Below the pieces are notes generated by a model. That model was not told the origin of the DNA. It saw only the letters and a list, made by a program, of their open reading frames with translations, and did not search any database. From Mucilaginibacter rigui (GTDB lineage Bacteria > Bacteroidota > Bacteroidia > Sphingobacteriales > Sphingobacteriaceae), in NCBI RefSeq assembly GCF_014773275.1, contig NZ_JACWMW010000001.1, positions 806,001-870,000 on the forward strand: 64,000 nt of DNA, given 5' to 3'. The translations under genes and the position numbers were made by a program. Of the stretch, positions 7,819 through 17,162 are shown piece after piece; position 1 is the first letter of the stretch; each line of letters starts with the position of its first letter.

Positions 7819-9042
7819 TTAAAATGCTTCGCCTAAGCTAAACAGAACCGAGCTGTAGCCTTTACTACCGGCATAATCAATACCGATGTTGGTGTTTGAG
7901 CCCTTGTTGAACTTGATCCTCAAGCCTGTACCAGCCGCCGGGTGCCATGACGAGAATAACGTGCCCGAACCACTTACGGTATTTGCATTGGCGAATACCA
8001 CAAAACCTAACAAACCGTTTTCGGTAATATCGCGCCTGTACTCGCTTTCCAGGTAAAACAGGGTACGGCCACGGTAACGGTTTTGATCTATACCACGGCC
8101 CGAACGATTATTGGGGTCCCAGCCAATACTTGGCAGGTCGAGATAAGGAGTTTTATCACTAAGTGTTTTCCAGAGGTATGACCAAAACGCAAGTGTGTTT
8201 TGTTGATTAGGTTTGCCCGGGTTTAGAGAGATGTATTTCCTGACATCTATATAAATAGAATTCCAGCTGTCGCTACTGCCCATAAAGGTTGGGTTTATAC
8301 GGTATACAACATTGGCGTATGCACCCGGTAACGGGTTAATAGAGTTATTACGGGTATCATACAAAATATTTAAGCTTATGCCCGATGAAAATGAACTGCC
8401 GTTTGTTCCGTAAGCATATTTGGTGAACGTGGGCAGATCAACCGCCGGGTCATCACTGTTCACGTTAAAATGCCAGTCGAGGTTATAACCAATACCCGCG
8501 TACAGATATGGCTTTATACGTTTAAGCGCGCTTTGGTAAAAACGGATGTACCGGTAATTAACCAGTGTTTTATCATCATTATTGTTGTTGCTGCCCAGGC
8601 CCCATGTAAATTGCGGGTACACCAAAAAACGGGTATCGCCCTGTATGGTCCACTCGTTATTTGGGAACCAGATGCTGGTACGCAAAGGTAAACCAAAACG
8701 GCTGTGCAGGTTCCAGTATGGCGTAAAGGTGGCGCTTGATATATTGGTGGTGGCGCGCGGTCCCAGGTAAATGCCGGCGGTTGTGCTGGTAATTAAAGCC
8801 TTGCCGCTACCACCCGGTACATTAGCGCCTATGGGCAATATGGAAAAGTAAACCTTTTTATCGCTTGGGCGCCTTGGCTTATCGGGGTTTATCTTAAAAA
8901 GCGACTTGGCAATATCAATCAAATCGGTTTGTTTGGATGTATCCTGTGTTGAAGTATTATTTTCGGGAATGATGGTTGACGCGTTTTGCGCAAACAATGA
9001 AAGCGGGAGCAGACATAACAAAAAGGTAACTATTTTTAACAT
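7819..9042 (-). CDS. Outer-membrane beta-barrel protein of the BamA/TamA surface-antigen superfamily
   Basis: A 407-residue protein with a signal peptide ending LPLSLFAQ, a short disordered linker, and then alternating barrel strands to a C-terminal phenylalanine (SLGEAF). The barrel resembles the Omp85 surface-antigen domain, including strand patterns such as GISLNILYDTRNNSINPLPGAY and FYLESEYRRDI. There is no room for POTRA repeats before the barrel, so it is a barrel-only relative rather than BamA itself. Its cargo or function cannot be assigned. Confidence 0.8.
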   Translation of the reverse strand: MLKIVTFLLCLLPLSLFAQNASTIIPENNTSTQDTSKQTDLIDIAKSLFKINPDKPRRPSDKKVYFSILPIGANVPGGSGKALITSTTAGIYLGPRATTNISSATFTPYWNLHSRFGLPLRTSIWFPNNEWTIQGDTRFLVYPQFTWGLGSNNNNDDKTLVNYRYIRFYQSALKRIKPYLYAGIGYNLDWHFNVNSDDPAVDLPTFTKYAYGTNGSSFSSGISLNILYDTRNNSINPLPGAYANVVYRINPTFMGSSDSWNSIYIDVRKYISLNPGKPNQQNTLAFWSYLWKTLSDKTPYLDLPSIGWDPNNRSGRGIDQNRYRGRTLFYLESEYRRDITENGLLGFVVFANANTVSGSGTLFSSWHPAAGTGLRIKFNKGSNTNIGIDYAGSKGYSSVLFSLGEAF

Positions 9043-9161
9043 AAATGGCGCTTTAACGGCGATTAAGCTAATATAACTTACTTATATTGATTAATCGCAC
9101 CTTAATAATAAGGTAATGTATTACACCTAACGCTATGCCTGCTAAATAGTTTTATCACATT

Positions 9162-10013
9162 TTATGAATCCTTCTCATTTAGTGCAGCCTCCCAGCCAAT
9201 AATGGCATTTTTACGGGTAGCCCCCCAATGATACTGGCCTATCTCGCCGGTGGATTTTATAACCCTGTGGCATGGTATCAGGAATGCCACAGGGTTACTC
9301 CCTACAGCAGAGCCTACTGCCCTTGAAGCGTTTGGGCTACCGGTTTTTTGCGCAAGTGCCGCATAGGTGGTGAGCCCGCCGGCAGGTACTTTCAATAATG
9401 TTTCCCATACTTTTATCTGGAAATCTGTTCCTTTTAGATGGAGCTTGATCTCGTCAAGCTGGCGCCAGTCCTGCGTAAAAATAAACAAGGCATTCTGCTG
9501 TATCCTGTCAACCAACTGGCTATAGGCTGCGTTGGGATAGTTTTGTTTTAATTGTTGCAGCGCTTCATTTTCGCCATCATCAACAAACGCCATATGGCAA
9601 ATGCCTTTATGTGTTGAGGCCACGATGACCTTACCAAAAGGCGTATCGGCAAAGGAATAGTTGATGCTGAGCGCCGCGCCGCCATTTTTATACTCACCGG
9701 GTGTCATGCCCTCAACCTTTATAAAAAGATCGTACAGCCTGCCAGTGCCGGATAGGCCGGTTTCGAAAGCGGTATCAAATAAATTGGAGCCGGAGGTTTT
9801 CAGCATTTCTTTGGCATACCCGATGCTTAGGTATTGCAGAAATTGTTTTGGCGTAACCCCGGCCCATTCCTTAAACATCCGCTGAAAATGGAAGGGACTT
9901 AAGTTTACGTGTTCGGCTACCTCTTCTAATTTGGGCTGAGCTTTAAAGTTCTCTCTAAAATAGCTTATGGCCTGTGCTATGCGGTTATAATCTAATTCTT
10001 GCTGGCTTGTCAT
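9162..10013 (-). CDS. AraC-type regulator fused to methylated-DNA-cysteine methyltransferase (Ada-like)
   Basis: A 283-residue fusion. An AraC-type HTH occupies about residues 10-105 (NLSPFHFQRMFKEWAG) and an O6-alkylguanine-DNA alkyltransferase occupies the C-terminal half, with the acceptor-cysteine motif PCHRV. The N-terminal zinc/phosphotriester domain of E. coli Ada is missing, so activation through methyl transfer to that domain cannot occur. The protein probably repairs O6-methylguanine and regulates its own or other repair genes. It stands alone, followed by a repeat element. Confidence 0.9.
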   Translation of the reverse strand: MTSQQELDYNRIAQAISYFRENFKAQPKLEEVAEHVNLSPFHFQRMFKEWAGVTPKQFLQYLSIGYAKEMLKTSGSNLFDTAFETGLSGTGRLYDLFIKVEGMTPGEYKNGGAALSINYSFADTPFGKVIVASTHKGICHMAFVDDGENEALQQLKQNYPNAAYSQLVDRIQQNALFIFTQDWRQLDEIKLHLKGTDFQIKVWETLLKVPAGGLTTYAALAQKTGSPNASRAVGSAVGSNPVAFLIPCHRVIKSTGEIGQYHWGATRKNAIIGWEAALNEKDS

Positions 10014-10100
10014 GATAATTGCTTTTTAGTATAGAACAAATTTACCCTGTTAAGCCGCCCGTTTAAACCCGTTTCTTGCGGATTTGCAGTGCGGGAGAAT

Positions 10101-10213
10101 TAAGAATCAAGAGACAAGAATCAAGACAGAAGCAAAGTGTGATTTTCTTGCCGTATCTATAAAGCTGCTTGTTTTTAAAGGTCTTGATTCCTGACTCTAA
10201 TATCTTGGCTCTT
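10101..10213. repeat. Inverted-repeat element, AGAATCAAGA family (copy 1)
   Basis: The left arm contains GAATCAAGAC and the right arm GTCTTGATTC, separated by about 55 bases, with further related AATCAAGA/TCTTGATT words on both sides. The element abuts the 3' end of the kdp histidine kinase gene. A related element with the same words lies at 44480-44574. It may act as a transcript-end hairpin. Confidence 0.6.
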
Positions 10214-11962
10214 TTAGATAGTTGCCGGTAATGTAAAGGCAAACCTGCTGCCTTCTCCCATGGCGCTTTCAACCCATATATTGCCTTGTTGGGCCTCAAT
10301 AAAATCTTTGGAGATAGCCAGTCCCAACCCCGAACCCGATTTGTTCTGCCCATCGGTAGGTACCTGGAAATAACGGTCGAAAAGGCGTTTTTGGTAACTT
10401 TCGTCAATCCCTTTGCCAAAATCTTTTACCGAGAACTCAACTGTATTATTTCGTTGAGTTACCTGTATAATGATCCTGGATTTTTCGGCACTATAGCGTA
10501 ATGCGTTCGATAAAAAGTTAACCAGTACCCAGGCCGTTTTCTCAATATCAACCTGTATATCGGGTAGCTTATCGTCTTTTACAACCTCCAGTTGCACCTG
10601 CTTCTGCTCTGCCTGGAATTTTACTGAAGCAATGGCGTAATCAACGATCTGCATTGGGTTTACCGGCACAAAGTTGAGCTGGATGTTACCGGTTTCTACC
10701 TGCGATAGCTCCAGCAGCTCGCTGGTTATTTTTAGCAGGCGGTCGTTATCATCTTTTATATGGTTTACCAGTTGTTCCTGCTCGGGGTTTATGGTGCCAA
10801 CCCGCTCATCATTCAAAAGCTTCAGGCTCATTTTTATTGATGAGATAGGCGTTTTCAACTCGTGCGATATGGTGGCAATGAAATTGGTTTTGGCTTCGTC
10901 ACGCTCTTTAAATTCGGTAATGTTTTTCAGGATATATACTTTACCCGCCGAAAGACTTGCCAGTTGCAGTGCGCCTTTGTTTTGTTGCGTATTGGGCACC
11001 AAAATATCGCTGCTTTGCATCTGGAAGTATGATTCGCGCCCGTCGAGCACTATTTTAAAGGGTTTTATCCCCATATCATCCTTTAGGATGGAGCGGAACA
11101 GGTCGTTGCCTTTTACCAGTTCGTTGGTGTTTTGGCCTATTACTTTATCGCCGGTGATGTTTAGCGTTTTACGGGCGGCATCGTTCATGAAAAGTACTTC
11201 CTGCTTTTCGTTTATCCCGATGATGGCGTCCTGCATTTGCTCAATAATGGTTTCGATACGCCGTTTCTCGGATATTACGGTAGCCAGGTTACTGTTTTCC
11301 CATTCGTTTAAGCGCGATGCCATTTGGTTAAAGGCGTTGGCTACTTCGGCAAACTCATCGTTCTGCTCAAAATTGAGGCGCTTACTGTAATTCTTTTCGC
11401 CAATCTCGCGGATCCCGTCTATCAAGGCCCGCAGCGGGTTAGCTATATAACCAGGGAAATTTACGCTGAAGCTAAACAGTACCAAAAAAGTAAAAGTGCC
11501 TACAAGCCCCAGAAATAAAGTGGCCCTGTTTACCGATGCACGGGCATTATTATCTTTACGGATGATGGCCTGCATGTTCAGTTTCTCTATCTCACTTAAC
11601 GATTTTCTTACTTCACGAACGCCATCTTTTTGAGAATCGAGATTGCCCCCGTTTGTTAAAAGTTTAAACCCAATACTAAGCTTTTGTGTTAAATGAGCCT
11701 CGCCGGGTTCTGTTATATTGCCTTCCTGTCGGGATAAATAAATATTGAACTTGTTGACAGCCGCGTTATTAAGCGGCAGGTCGTTATTATCTAAAATGCC
11801 ACGCATCTCCCTCGCAAAGCTTAACGACTCATAATTGTTTTTGAGGATAACCTTCGAGTTCTCTGAAATATCGCGGATGTAATACAGCGCAGTAGCACCA
11901 AAAAATAGCACCACTATAAATAAAAAGCCGAAGCCTAAGCGGAGTTTAGTTTTTACTTTCAT
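10214..11962 (-). CDS. Membrane sensor histidine kinase (HAMP-PAS-HisKA-HATPase) of the kdp cluster
   Basis: A 582-residue kinase with membrane segments near residues 8-28 and 150-170, an extracytoplasmic loop between them, HAMP, a PAS domain (IIEQMQDAIIGINEKQEV), HisKA with ATISHELKTPISS and HATPase motifs NALRYS, GKGID and GSGLGL. Its start overlaps the end of the KdpD sensor-half gene by 4 bases (ATGA), so the two are translationally coupled. Together they replace the single KdpD polypeptide of enterobacteria. It has its own membrane region in place of the usual KdpD four-helix segment. The likely response regulator is the sigma-54 type protein at 19433-20752. Confidence 0.85.
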   Translation of the reverse strand: MKVKTKLRLGFGFLFIVVLFFGATALYYIRDISENSKVILKNNYESLSFAREMRGILDNNDLPLNNAAVNKFNIYLSRQEGNITEPGEAHLTQKLSIGFKLLTNGGNLDSQKDGVREVRKSLSEIEKLNMQAIIRKDNNARASVNRATLFLGLVGTFTFLVLFSFSVNFPGYIANPLRALIDGIREIGEKNYSKRLNFEQNDEFAEVANAFNQMASRLNEWENSNLATVISEKRRIETIIEQMQDAIIGINEKQEVLFMNDAARKTLNITGDKVIGQNTNELVKGNDLFRSILKDDMGIKPFKIVLDGRESYFQMQSSDILVPNTQQNKGALQLASLSAGKVYILKNITEFKERDEAKTNFIATISHELKTPISSIKMSLKLLNDERVGTINPEQEQLVNHIKDDNDRLLKITSELLELSQVETGNIQLNFVPVNPMQIVDYAIASVKFQAEQKQVQLEVVKDDKLPDIQVDIEKTAWVLVNFLSNALRYSAEKSRIIIQVTQRNNTVEFSVKDFGKGIDESYQKRLFDRYFQVPTDGQNKSGSGLGLAISKDFIEAQQGNIWVESAMGEGSRFAFTLPATI

Positions 11963-13086
11963 GATAATATTACTAAATCAGTTTCTGTTAATGCGATCTT
12001 GTTTAGCAACTCGTTAAATATAGCCGTTCTTAGTATTACCTGCCATAAATTTAAATGCGGTTTGCCAATACAAATGGTGGTCACTTCTTTTTCTTCGGCT
12101 ACTTTCATAATGGTTTGGGTAATGGCGTCGCTTTTTATTTTGATAAGTTCGGCACCAAGCTCTGTTGCAAGTTTAAAATTGTTGATGAGATGGCGTTGTT
12201 TATCCAGTTTTATCCTGTCAAGGCTTTCGCTGCTGCTTTGCACGTAAAGCACTATCCAGGGCGAGCGGTAGTAGGAGGCCAGCCGGGCTGTTTTACGGAT
12301 CACTATCTTAGCCGTTTCGGCGTTTGATGAGATACATGCCAAAAACTTCTCGGGCCGCAGTTTTATCTGTTTGGGGATCTCAATATCTATCTTTCGCTCT
12401 ACATGGTGTGCAACTTCTTTCAGCGCCAGTTCGCGCAACTGCAGGATCTTGTCGCTTTGGAAAAAGTTTTGCAGGGCACGTTCAATCTTCGCTTTCTCGT
12501 AGATCTTCCCCTCTTTCAACCGGTCAACCAGTTCGTCGGCAGTTAAGTCGATATTCACCACTTCATCCGCCAGGTCCAATATTTTATCGGGGATACGTTC
12601 GGTAATGGCAATGCCGGTTATCTGCTCCACATCCTCGTTAAGGCTTTCCAGATGCTGGATGTTTACGGCGGTTATTACGCTGATGCCTGCTTCCAGTATA
12701 TCCAGTACATCCTGCCAGCGTTTGCTGTTTTTGCTGCCTTCAATATTGGTGTGGGCAAGTTCATCAACTATCACTACTTCGGGGTGGCGGTTAATGATGG
12801 CCTGCAGATCCATCTCTTCCAGCTCTTTACCCTTGTAAAAAGTTTTACGGCGGGCAATAACGGGCAGGCCGTCAAGCAGGGCATGGGTTTCGGCGCGGTT
12901 ATGGGTTTCTATATAACCTATCTGAACGCCAATGCCATTGCGTTGTAAAGCATGGGCTTCCTGTAGCATCCGGTAGCTTTTACCCACACCGGCGCTCATG
13001 CCTATGTAGATCTTCAGCTTACCCCGACGGGATTTTTTAACCAGGTCGAGGAAATTTTTTACGGATGTATCTTTAGGATCTGCCAT
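11959..13086 (-). CDS. kdpD: KdpD sensor half (KdpD N-terminal ATP-binding domain plus USP domain)
   Basis: A 375-residue protein matching only the N-terminal cytoplasmic part of KdpD. Walker A is GMSAGVGKS and Walker B is VVIVDELAHT; TAVNIQHLESLND-like and ITERIPD motifs are typical of KdpD. A universal-stress-protein-like domain follows from about residue 245 and ends in KIALTETDLVILS. There are no membrane segments and no kinase domain; the kinase is the next gene. The clean ATGA overlap and the independent N-terminus of the kinase argue for a genuine split rather than a frameshift. It lies downstream of kdpC and a porin gene in the same orientation. Confidence 0.9.
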   Translation of the reverse strand: MADPKDTSVKNFLDLVKKSRRGKLKIYIGMSAGVGKSYRMLQEAHALQRNGIGVQIGYIETHNRAETHALLDGLPVIARRKTFYKGKELEEMDLQAIINRHPEVVIVDELAHTNIEGSKNSKRWQDVLDILEAGISVITAVNIQHLESLNEDVEQITGIAITERIPDKILDLADEVVNIDLTADELVDRLKEGKIYEKAKIERALQNFFQSDKILQLRELALKEVAHHVERKIDIEIPKQIKLRPEKFLACISSNAETAKIVIRKTARLASYYRSPWIVLYVQSSSESLDRIKLDKQRHLINNFKLATELGAELIKIKSDAITQTIMKVAEEKEVTTICIGKPHLNLWQVILRTAIFNELLNKIALTETDLVILS

Positions 13087-13107
13087 TGTTGTTTATTTCT
13101 TGCGTCG

Positions 13108-13243
13108 TATTTTACTCACCCCGACTACGCTGCGCTGGCCGACCCTCTCTGCTTCGCAAAGAGGGTGAGGGGAAAAACTTCCAACCCTCTTTCCGCTTGC
13201 GGAGAGAGGGCCGCGCACGAAGTGCCGCGGGGTGAGTAAAATA
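13108..13243. repeat. Inverted-repeat element, CTCACCCCG family (copy 1)
   Basis: Terminal arms TATTTTACTCACCCCG and its complement are perfect over 16 bases. Inside are two smaller hairpins built on CCCTCT/AGAGGG. It fills most of the gap between the porin gene and the KdpD gene. A second copy lies at 41124-41251 with closely similar sequence. Confidence 0.75.
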
Positions 13244-13262
13244 GTGATCATGTTGCACCTAT

Positions 13263-14318
13263 TTAAAATGCGTAAACCGCCGCCACTAAAAACTGCGAAG
13301 CTTGTTTAGTTGGCCCTGCATTGCTGTTTATAAATTGCGCTGCAGAACCATTATCCAATCTTGCTTCGGGGATGAGTGTTAATGGCCCCGCTTTAATATT
13401 TGCTGTTAAGGTAAACGCGGTGATGGATTTGCCTGCGGGCGGGCCTGCGGTTACAAAACCACCTGTTTTTGTTTTAAAATATTCGCCCCTTAAACCTAAA
13501 GTTACATCTTTTGAAACTGCTAATTGCGGGTATAATGCAACACCTTCAAAACCGCCTTTTACGGCATCAGGGGCAGAGAAGCTTGCACCGTTCAATCCCA
13601 GTTTAAAGGCGTCGGTTATTTGGTAAGTGGTGGTCAAGTCCACAATAGTGCCCGATGTTTTACCGCTTAACAGGTTGATGTATGCTGTCCATCCTTTAAC
13701 CGGGCTAACAAACAGTTGCGCGCCAAAGGTTGATACATCCCTTGTTGATTGGTAGTTGTTCCAGGTATCGTTAAAGATGCCCGCCATTAAACTAATTTTA
13801 GGGGTAAAGGTGTAAGTGGCTTTAAAACCCGCGTTCTGGAATGGCCCGTTGGTGAACAGGTAGGAGGTAGAATAGTTGAAATTCCCTGCCGGGGAGATCA
13901 CTTCATAACCTACAAAGGTGGCCATGTAACCGGCTGTAAGGTTCAGCTTATCGGTAACATCATAACCCATGTATAAATTCTGGATGTGGAACGATTGCCC
14001 GTTGGTACCGCTGTTTGGGATAGATTGCCCCTCGCCACGTGGCCCGAAAGATAACTCGCCCACAAAAGAGGCTTTATTAACCTTCTTTTTAACGGCCAGG
14101 TCTACCATGCCTATCGAGATGGAGTTTTGGTCGGTAGCGAAGCTGGTAGGGATATTTGAACCACCCGCCGCATTGCGGAACCTGGAGAAATCGTATTTAT
14201 AGTAAGCATCTACCGAACCTGAAATGGTTAATGGGTTCCCGGCGGTTTTGGTACTGTCCTGCGCTTTGGCAGTTATGGCAGCTAAAAGGATAGCTAATGA
14301 TATAAGGAGTTTTTTCAT
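13263..14318 (-). CDS. Outer-membrane porin-like beta-barrel of the kdp cluster
   Basis: The start chosen is the ATG at 14316-14318 (MKKLLISLAI), which gives a normal signal peptide ending ITAKAQ; the longer reading frame begins inside a repeat element and lacks signal-peptide character. The mature protein of about 330 residues alternates barrel strands, begins LTISGSVDAYYKYDFSRF and ends in VAAVYAF with a terminal phenylalanine. It resembles Bacteroidota porins (BBP2-like). Its position between kdpC and kdpD suggests passage of potassium or other solutes through the outer membrane for the Kdp pump; this role is inferred from context. Confidence 0.8.
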   Translation of the reverse strand: MKKLLISLAILLAAITAKAQDSTKTAGNPLTISGSVDAYYKYDFSRFRNAAGGSNIPTSFATDQNSISIGMVDLAVKKKVNKASFVGELSFGPRGEGQSIPNSGTNGQSFHIQNLYMGYDVTDKLNLTAGYMATFVGYEVISPAGNFNYSTSYLFTNGPFQNAGFKATYTFTPKISLMAGIFNDTWNNYQSTRDVSTFGAQLFVSPVKGWTAYINLLSGKTSGTIVDLTTTYQITDAFKLGLNGASFSAPDAVKGGFEGVALYPQLAVSKDVTLGLRGEYFKTKTGGFVTAGPPAGKSITAFTLTANIKAGPLTLIPEARLDNGSAAQFINSNAGPTKQASQFLVAAVYAF

Positions 14319-14340
14319 TTTTTTGTATATATCTAATTCT

Positions 14341-14447
14341 GTCATTTCGAACGATAGAGAGAAATCTTTTACAAATGCAAAGTGTAAACCATGCTTTATA
14401 GGATGCATGTTGTAAAAGATTTCTCCTCGTACCTCGTTCGAAATGAC
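14341..14447. repeat. Inverted-repeat element, GTCATTTCGAACGA family (copy 1)
   Basis: Outer arms GTCATTTCGAACGA and TCGTTCGAAATGAC are perfect; a second matched pair (AGAAATCTTTTACA / TGTAAAAGATTTCT) lies inside. It sits just upstream of the porin start, in the kdpC-porin gap, and probably caused the spurious N-terminal extension of the porin frame. A second full copy lies at 35086-35180 and a half copy near 19391-19423. Confidence 0.75.
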
Positions 14448-14467
14448 AATCAGGTTTTAAGTAAAGG

Positions 14468-14536
14468 GTCATCCTGAGCTTGTCGAAGGACGCGCGTAAA
14501 AGCCTCGCCGCTAATGGTTCGACAAGCTCACCATGG
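14468..14536. repeat. Inverted-repeat element, TGAGCTTGTCGAA family (copy 1)
   Basis: TGAGCTTGTCGAA and TTCGACAAGCTCA form 13-base perfect arms around a loop of about 30 bases. The element lies immediately next to the GTCATTTCGAACGA element and just 3' of kdpC. Another copy lies at 19314-19360. Confidence 0.7.
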
Positions 14537-14541
14537 CATTG

Positions 14542-15108
14542 TTATTTTTTTAATTCATCTAAGGCTACGTTCAATTTTAACACGTTCACTTTTGCAGGGC
14601 CAAACAGGCCTGCCAATGGGCTTTCGGTATGTTGGTTTACCAATGCGGTTACCGCTTCAACATCAAGGCCGCGTGCTTTTGCCACACGTTGTATTTGAAT
14701 TTTTGCGGCAGCCGGAGAAATATCGGGGTCTAAACCACTGCCTGATGCGGTTACCATTTCGGCAGGGATATCGGCACGTTTTAAGTATGGGTGATATTTA
14801 AGCAGTGTATCTATACGGTTGCTTACATCTTTCAGGTAATCGGGGTTGCCTGGGCCTTTGTTAGAACCGGCAGAACCGGCAGCATTATAACCAATAACCG
14901 ATGGCCTGCCCCAAAAGTATTGGGGCTTTGTAAAGCTTTGGCCAATGTTGGCGTAACCAACCACTTTGCCGTTTACGGTAATGGTTTCGCCGTTACCTTG
15001 CCCTTTTGATAGCTTACCGGCAAGGGATATAGCTACCGGATATATTACGCATAGTATCACGGTTAATACCAGTGTGATACGGATTGATTTTACAATGTTA
15101 CTTTTCAT
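14542..15108 (-). CDS. kdpC: Potassium-transporting ATPase subunit C
   Basis: A 188-residue protein with one N-terminal membrane helix (about 10-30) followed by an extracytoplasmic domain. Motifs typical of KdpC include GQSFTKPQYFWGRPS, GSNKGPGNPD, DIPAEMVTASGSGLDPDISP and RVAKARGLD. KdpC stabilises the KdpFABC pump and increases ATP affinity. It follows kdpB by 12 bases. Confidence 0.96.
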   Translation of the reverse strand: MKSNIVKSIRITLVLTVILCVIYPVAISLAGKLSKGQGNGETITVNGKVVGYANIGQSFTKPQYFWGRPSVIGYNAAGSAGSNKGPGNPDYLKDVSNRIDTLLKYHPYLKRADIPAEMVTASGSGLDPDISPAAAKIQIQRVAKARGLDVEAVTALVNQHTESPLAGLFGPAKVNVLKLNVALDELKK

Positions 15109-15120
15109 GATCTTATTTAA

Positions 15121-17154
15121 TTAGAAGAATAGGGAAATAAGTAAATCGATTAATTTGATGCCGATGAATGGTGCTATTACACCACCCAGGCCGTAGATCA
15201 GCAGGTTGCGGCGTAACAAGGCGCTGGCACCAATTGGTTTGTATTCTACACCTTTCAAAGCCAATGGTATCAGCATCGGGATGATAATGGCATTGAATAT
15301 TACCGCCGAAAGGATGGCGCTCTCGGGGCTGTGCAGGTGCATAATATTAATGGCCTGCAATGCCGGGATTGAGGCAATGAATAATGCCGGAACAATAGCG
15401 AAGTATTTGGCCACATCATTAGCGATAGAGAAGGTAGTTAATGTACCGCGGGTAATAAGCAATTGCTTACCTATCTCTACTATCTCTATCAGTTTGGTTG
15501 GGTCGTTATCCAGGTCAACCATGTTGCCTGCTTCTTTGGCGGCTTGTGTACCGCTGTTCATGGCAACACCTACATCGGCCTGGGCAAGGGCAGGGGCATC
15601 GTTGGTGCCGTCGCCCATCATGGCTACCAGTCGGCCTGCCTGTTGTTCGGTCTTGATGTAATTCATTTTATCTTCGGGTTTGGCCTCGGCAATAAAATCG
15701 TCAACACCGGCTTTTTCGGCAATAAATTTGGCTGTGAGCGGGTTATCACCCGTAACCATTACGGTTTTAATACCCATTTTACGCAGGCGCTCAAAACGCT
15801 CGGCAATGCCGGGTTTTATAATATCCTGCAATTCTATCGTACCTAAAACAACCTCGTTTTGCGATACTACCAGTGGCGTACCACCATTGCTGGCAATTGC
15901 CTTTACACGTTCTTCCACATCGGCAGGGAACTTGTTGCCGGCAGCTACCGACATGTTCCTGATCGAATCAAAAGCCCCTTTACGGATGCGCAAACCATCG
16001 GCAGTGTTAATGCCGCTTGCACGGGTTTCGGCGGTGAATTTGATGAACTCGGCATTTGCCGGAGGGGTCATCGCTATGCGCATATTGCTTTGCTGCGCCA
16101 ATTCTATGATGGATTTGCCCTCGGGTGTTTCATCAGCTAATGATGATAACACGGCTGCTTTCACCAAATCCTCGGGCAATACGCCGGGGGCAGGCCAAAA
16201 CTGGGTTGCTTTACGGTTACCAATGGTGATGGTACCTGTTTTATCTAAAAGCAATACGTCGATATCGCCTGCGGTTTCAACCGCTTTACCTGATTTGGTG
16301 ATCACGTTGGCACGCAGGGCCCTGTCCATCCCCGCGATACCGATGGCCGATAAAAGGCCACCGATAGTGGTAGGGATCAAACAAACGAAAAGAGAGATCA
16401 GCGCGGCTATGGTAATAGGCGTGTTGGCATAATCTGCAAAGGGTTTTAGCGTTACGCAAACAATGATGAAGATGAGCGTAAAGCTGGCTAACAGGATGGT
16501 CAGCGCAATCTCGTTTGGTGTTTTCTGGCGCGATGCGCCCTCAACCAAAGCAATCATTTTATCCAAAAAGCTTTCGCCGGGTTCGGTAGTTACAACCACC
16601 TTTATCTTGTCGGATAATACTTTTGTACCACCTGTTACGGACGATTTGTCGCCGCCTGCCTCGCGGATAACCGGGGCAGATTCGCCTGTAATGGCCGATT
16701 CATCAATTGTCGCCAAACCCTCGGTGATCTCGCCATCAGTTGGGATGGTATCGCCGGCCTCGCAAACAAACATATCGCCTTTGCGCAGTTCATTTGATGA
16801 TTTAATGACGATGCTGCCATCGGGCATTAAAAAATTGGCAGGCGTTTCCTCGCGGGTTTTACGAAGGCTGTCGGCCTGTGCTTTACCACGCGCTTCGGCA
16901 ATTGCCTCGGCAAAGTTGGCAAACAAAAGGGTTAGCAGTAATACAATGAAAATGATAAAGTTATATGCGAATGAACCTTGCCCGGCATGCAAAAAGCTGT
17001 AAATGCTCATGTAAAGCATAATGGCGGTACCTACTTCAACGGTAAACATTACCGGGTTACGAAGCATTACTTTGGGGTTCAGTTTTATAAACGACTCCTT
17101 CAATGCGGTTTGCACCAAAGCAGGTTCGAATAATTTATTTGATCTTGTTGTCAT
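15121..17154 (-). CDS. kdpB: Potassium-transporting P-type ATPase subunit B
   Basis: A 677-residue P-type ATPase. The phosphorylated aspartate is D304 in DKTGTITIG, the actuator motif is TGES (about 156-159) and the hinge motif is [16 protein letters not shown]. The cytoplasmic membrane holds about seven helices. It hydrolyses ATP to drive potassium passage through KdpA. It follows kdpA by 8 bases, within a tightly spaced kdpFABC operon. Confidence 0.97.
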   Translation of the reverse strand: MTTRSNKLFEPALVQTALKESFIKLNPKVMLRNPVMFTVEVGTAIMLYMSIYSFLHAGQGSFAYNFIIFIVLLLTLLFANFAEAIAEARGKAQADSLRKTREETPANFLMPDGSIVIKSSNELRKGDMFVCEAGDTIPTDGEITEGLATIDESAITGESAPVIREAGGDKSSVTGGTKVLSDKIKVVVTTEPGESFLDKMIALVEGASRQKTPNEIALTILLASFTLIFIIVCVTLKPFADYANTPITIAALISLFVCLIPTTIGGLLSAIGIAGMDRALRANVITKSGKAVETAGDIDVLLLDKTGTITIGNRKATQFWPAPGVLPEDLVKAAVLSSLADETPEGKSIIELAQQSNMRIAMTPPANAEFIKFTAETRASGINTADGLRIRKGAFDSIRNMSVAAGNKFPADVEERVKAIASNGGTPLVVSQNEVVLGTIELQDIIKPGIAERFERLRKMGIKTVMVTGDNPLTAKFIAEKAGVDDFIAEAKPEDKMNYIKTEQQAGRLVAMMGDGTNDAPALAQADVGVAMNSGTQAAKEAGNMVDLDNDPTKLIEIVEIGKQLLITRGTLTTFSIANDVAKYFAIVPALFIASIPALQAINIMHLHSPESAILSAVIFNAIIIPMLIPLALKGVEYKPIGASALLRRNLLIYGLGGVIAPFIGIKLIDLLISLFF

Positions 17155-17162
17155 GATATAGA

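Noticed and set aside
10674-11390. Plus-strand frame of 238 codons opposite the kdp histidine kinase
   Set aside because: Antisense shadow rich in serine and hydrophobic residues; the minus-strand kinase motifs explain the sequence.
11955-11970. Frameshift splitting kdpD
   Set aside because: The sensor half ends after a complete USP domain and the kinase has its own start and membrane helices, so this is a true two-gene arrangement.
13108-13243. Insertion sequence
   Set aside because: Arms are present but there is no transposase and no clear target duplication, so it is listed as a repeat element only.
15680-16432. Long plus-strand frame of about 250 codons opposite kdpB
   Set aside because: It lies wholly antisense to a highly conserved P-type ATPase and has no recognisable protein character or promoter.
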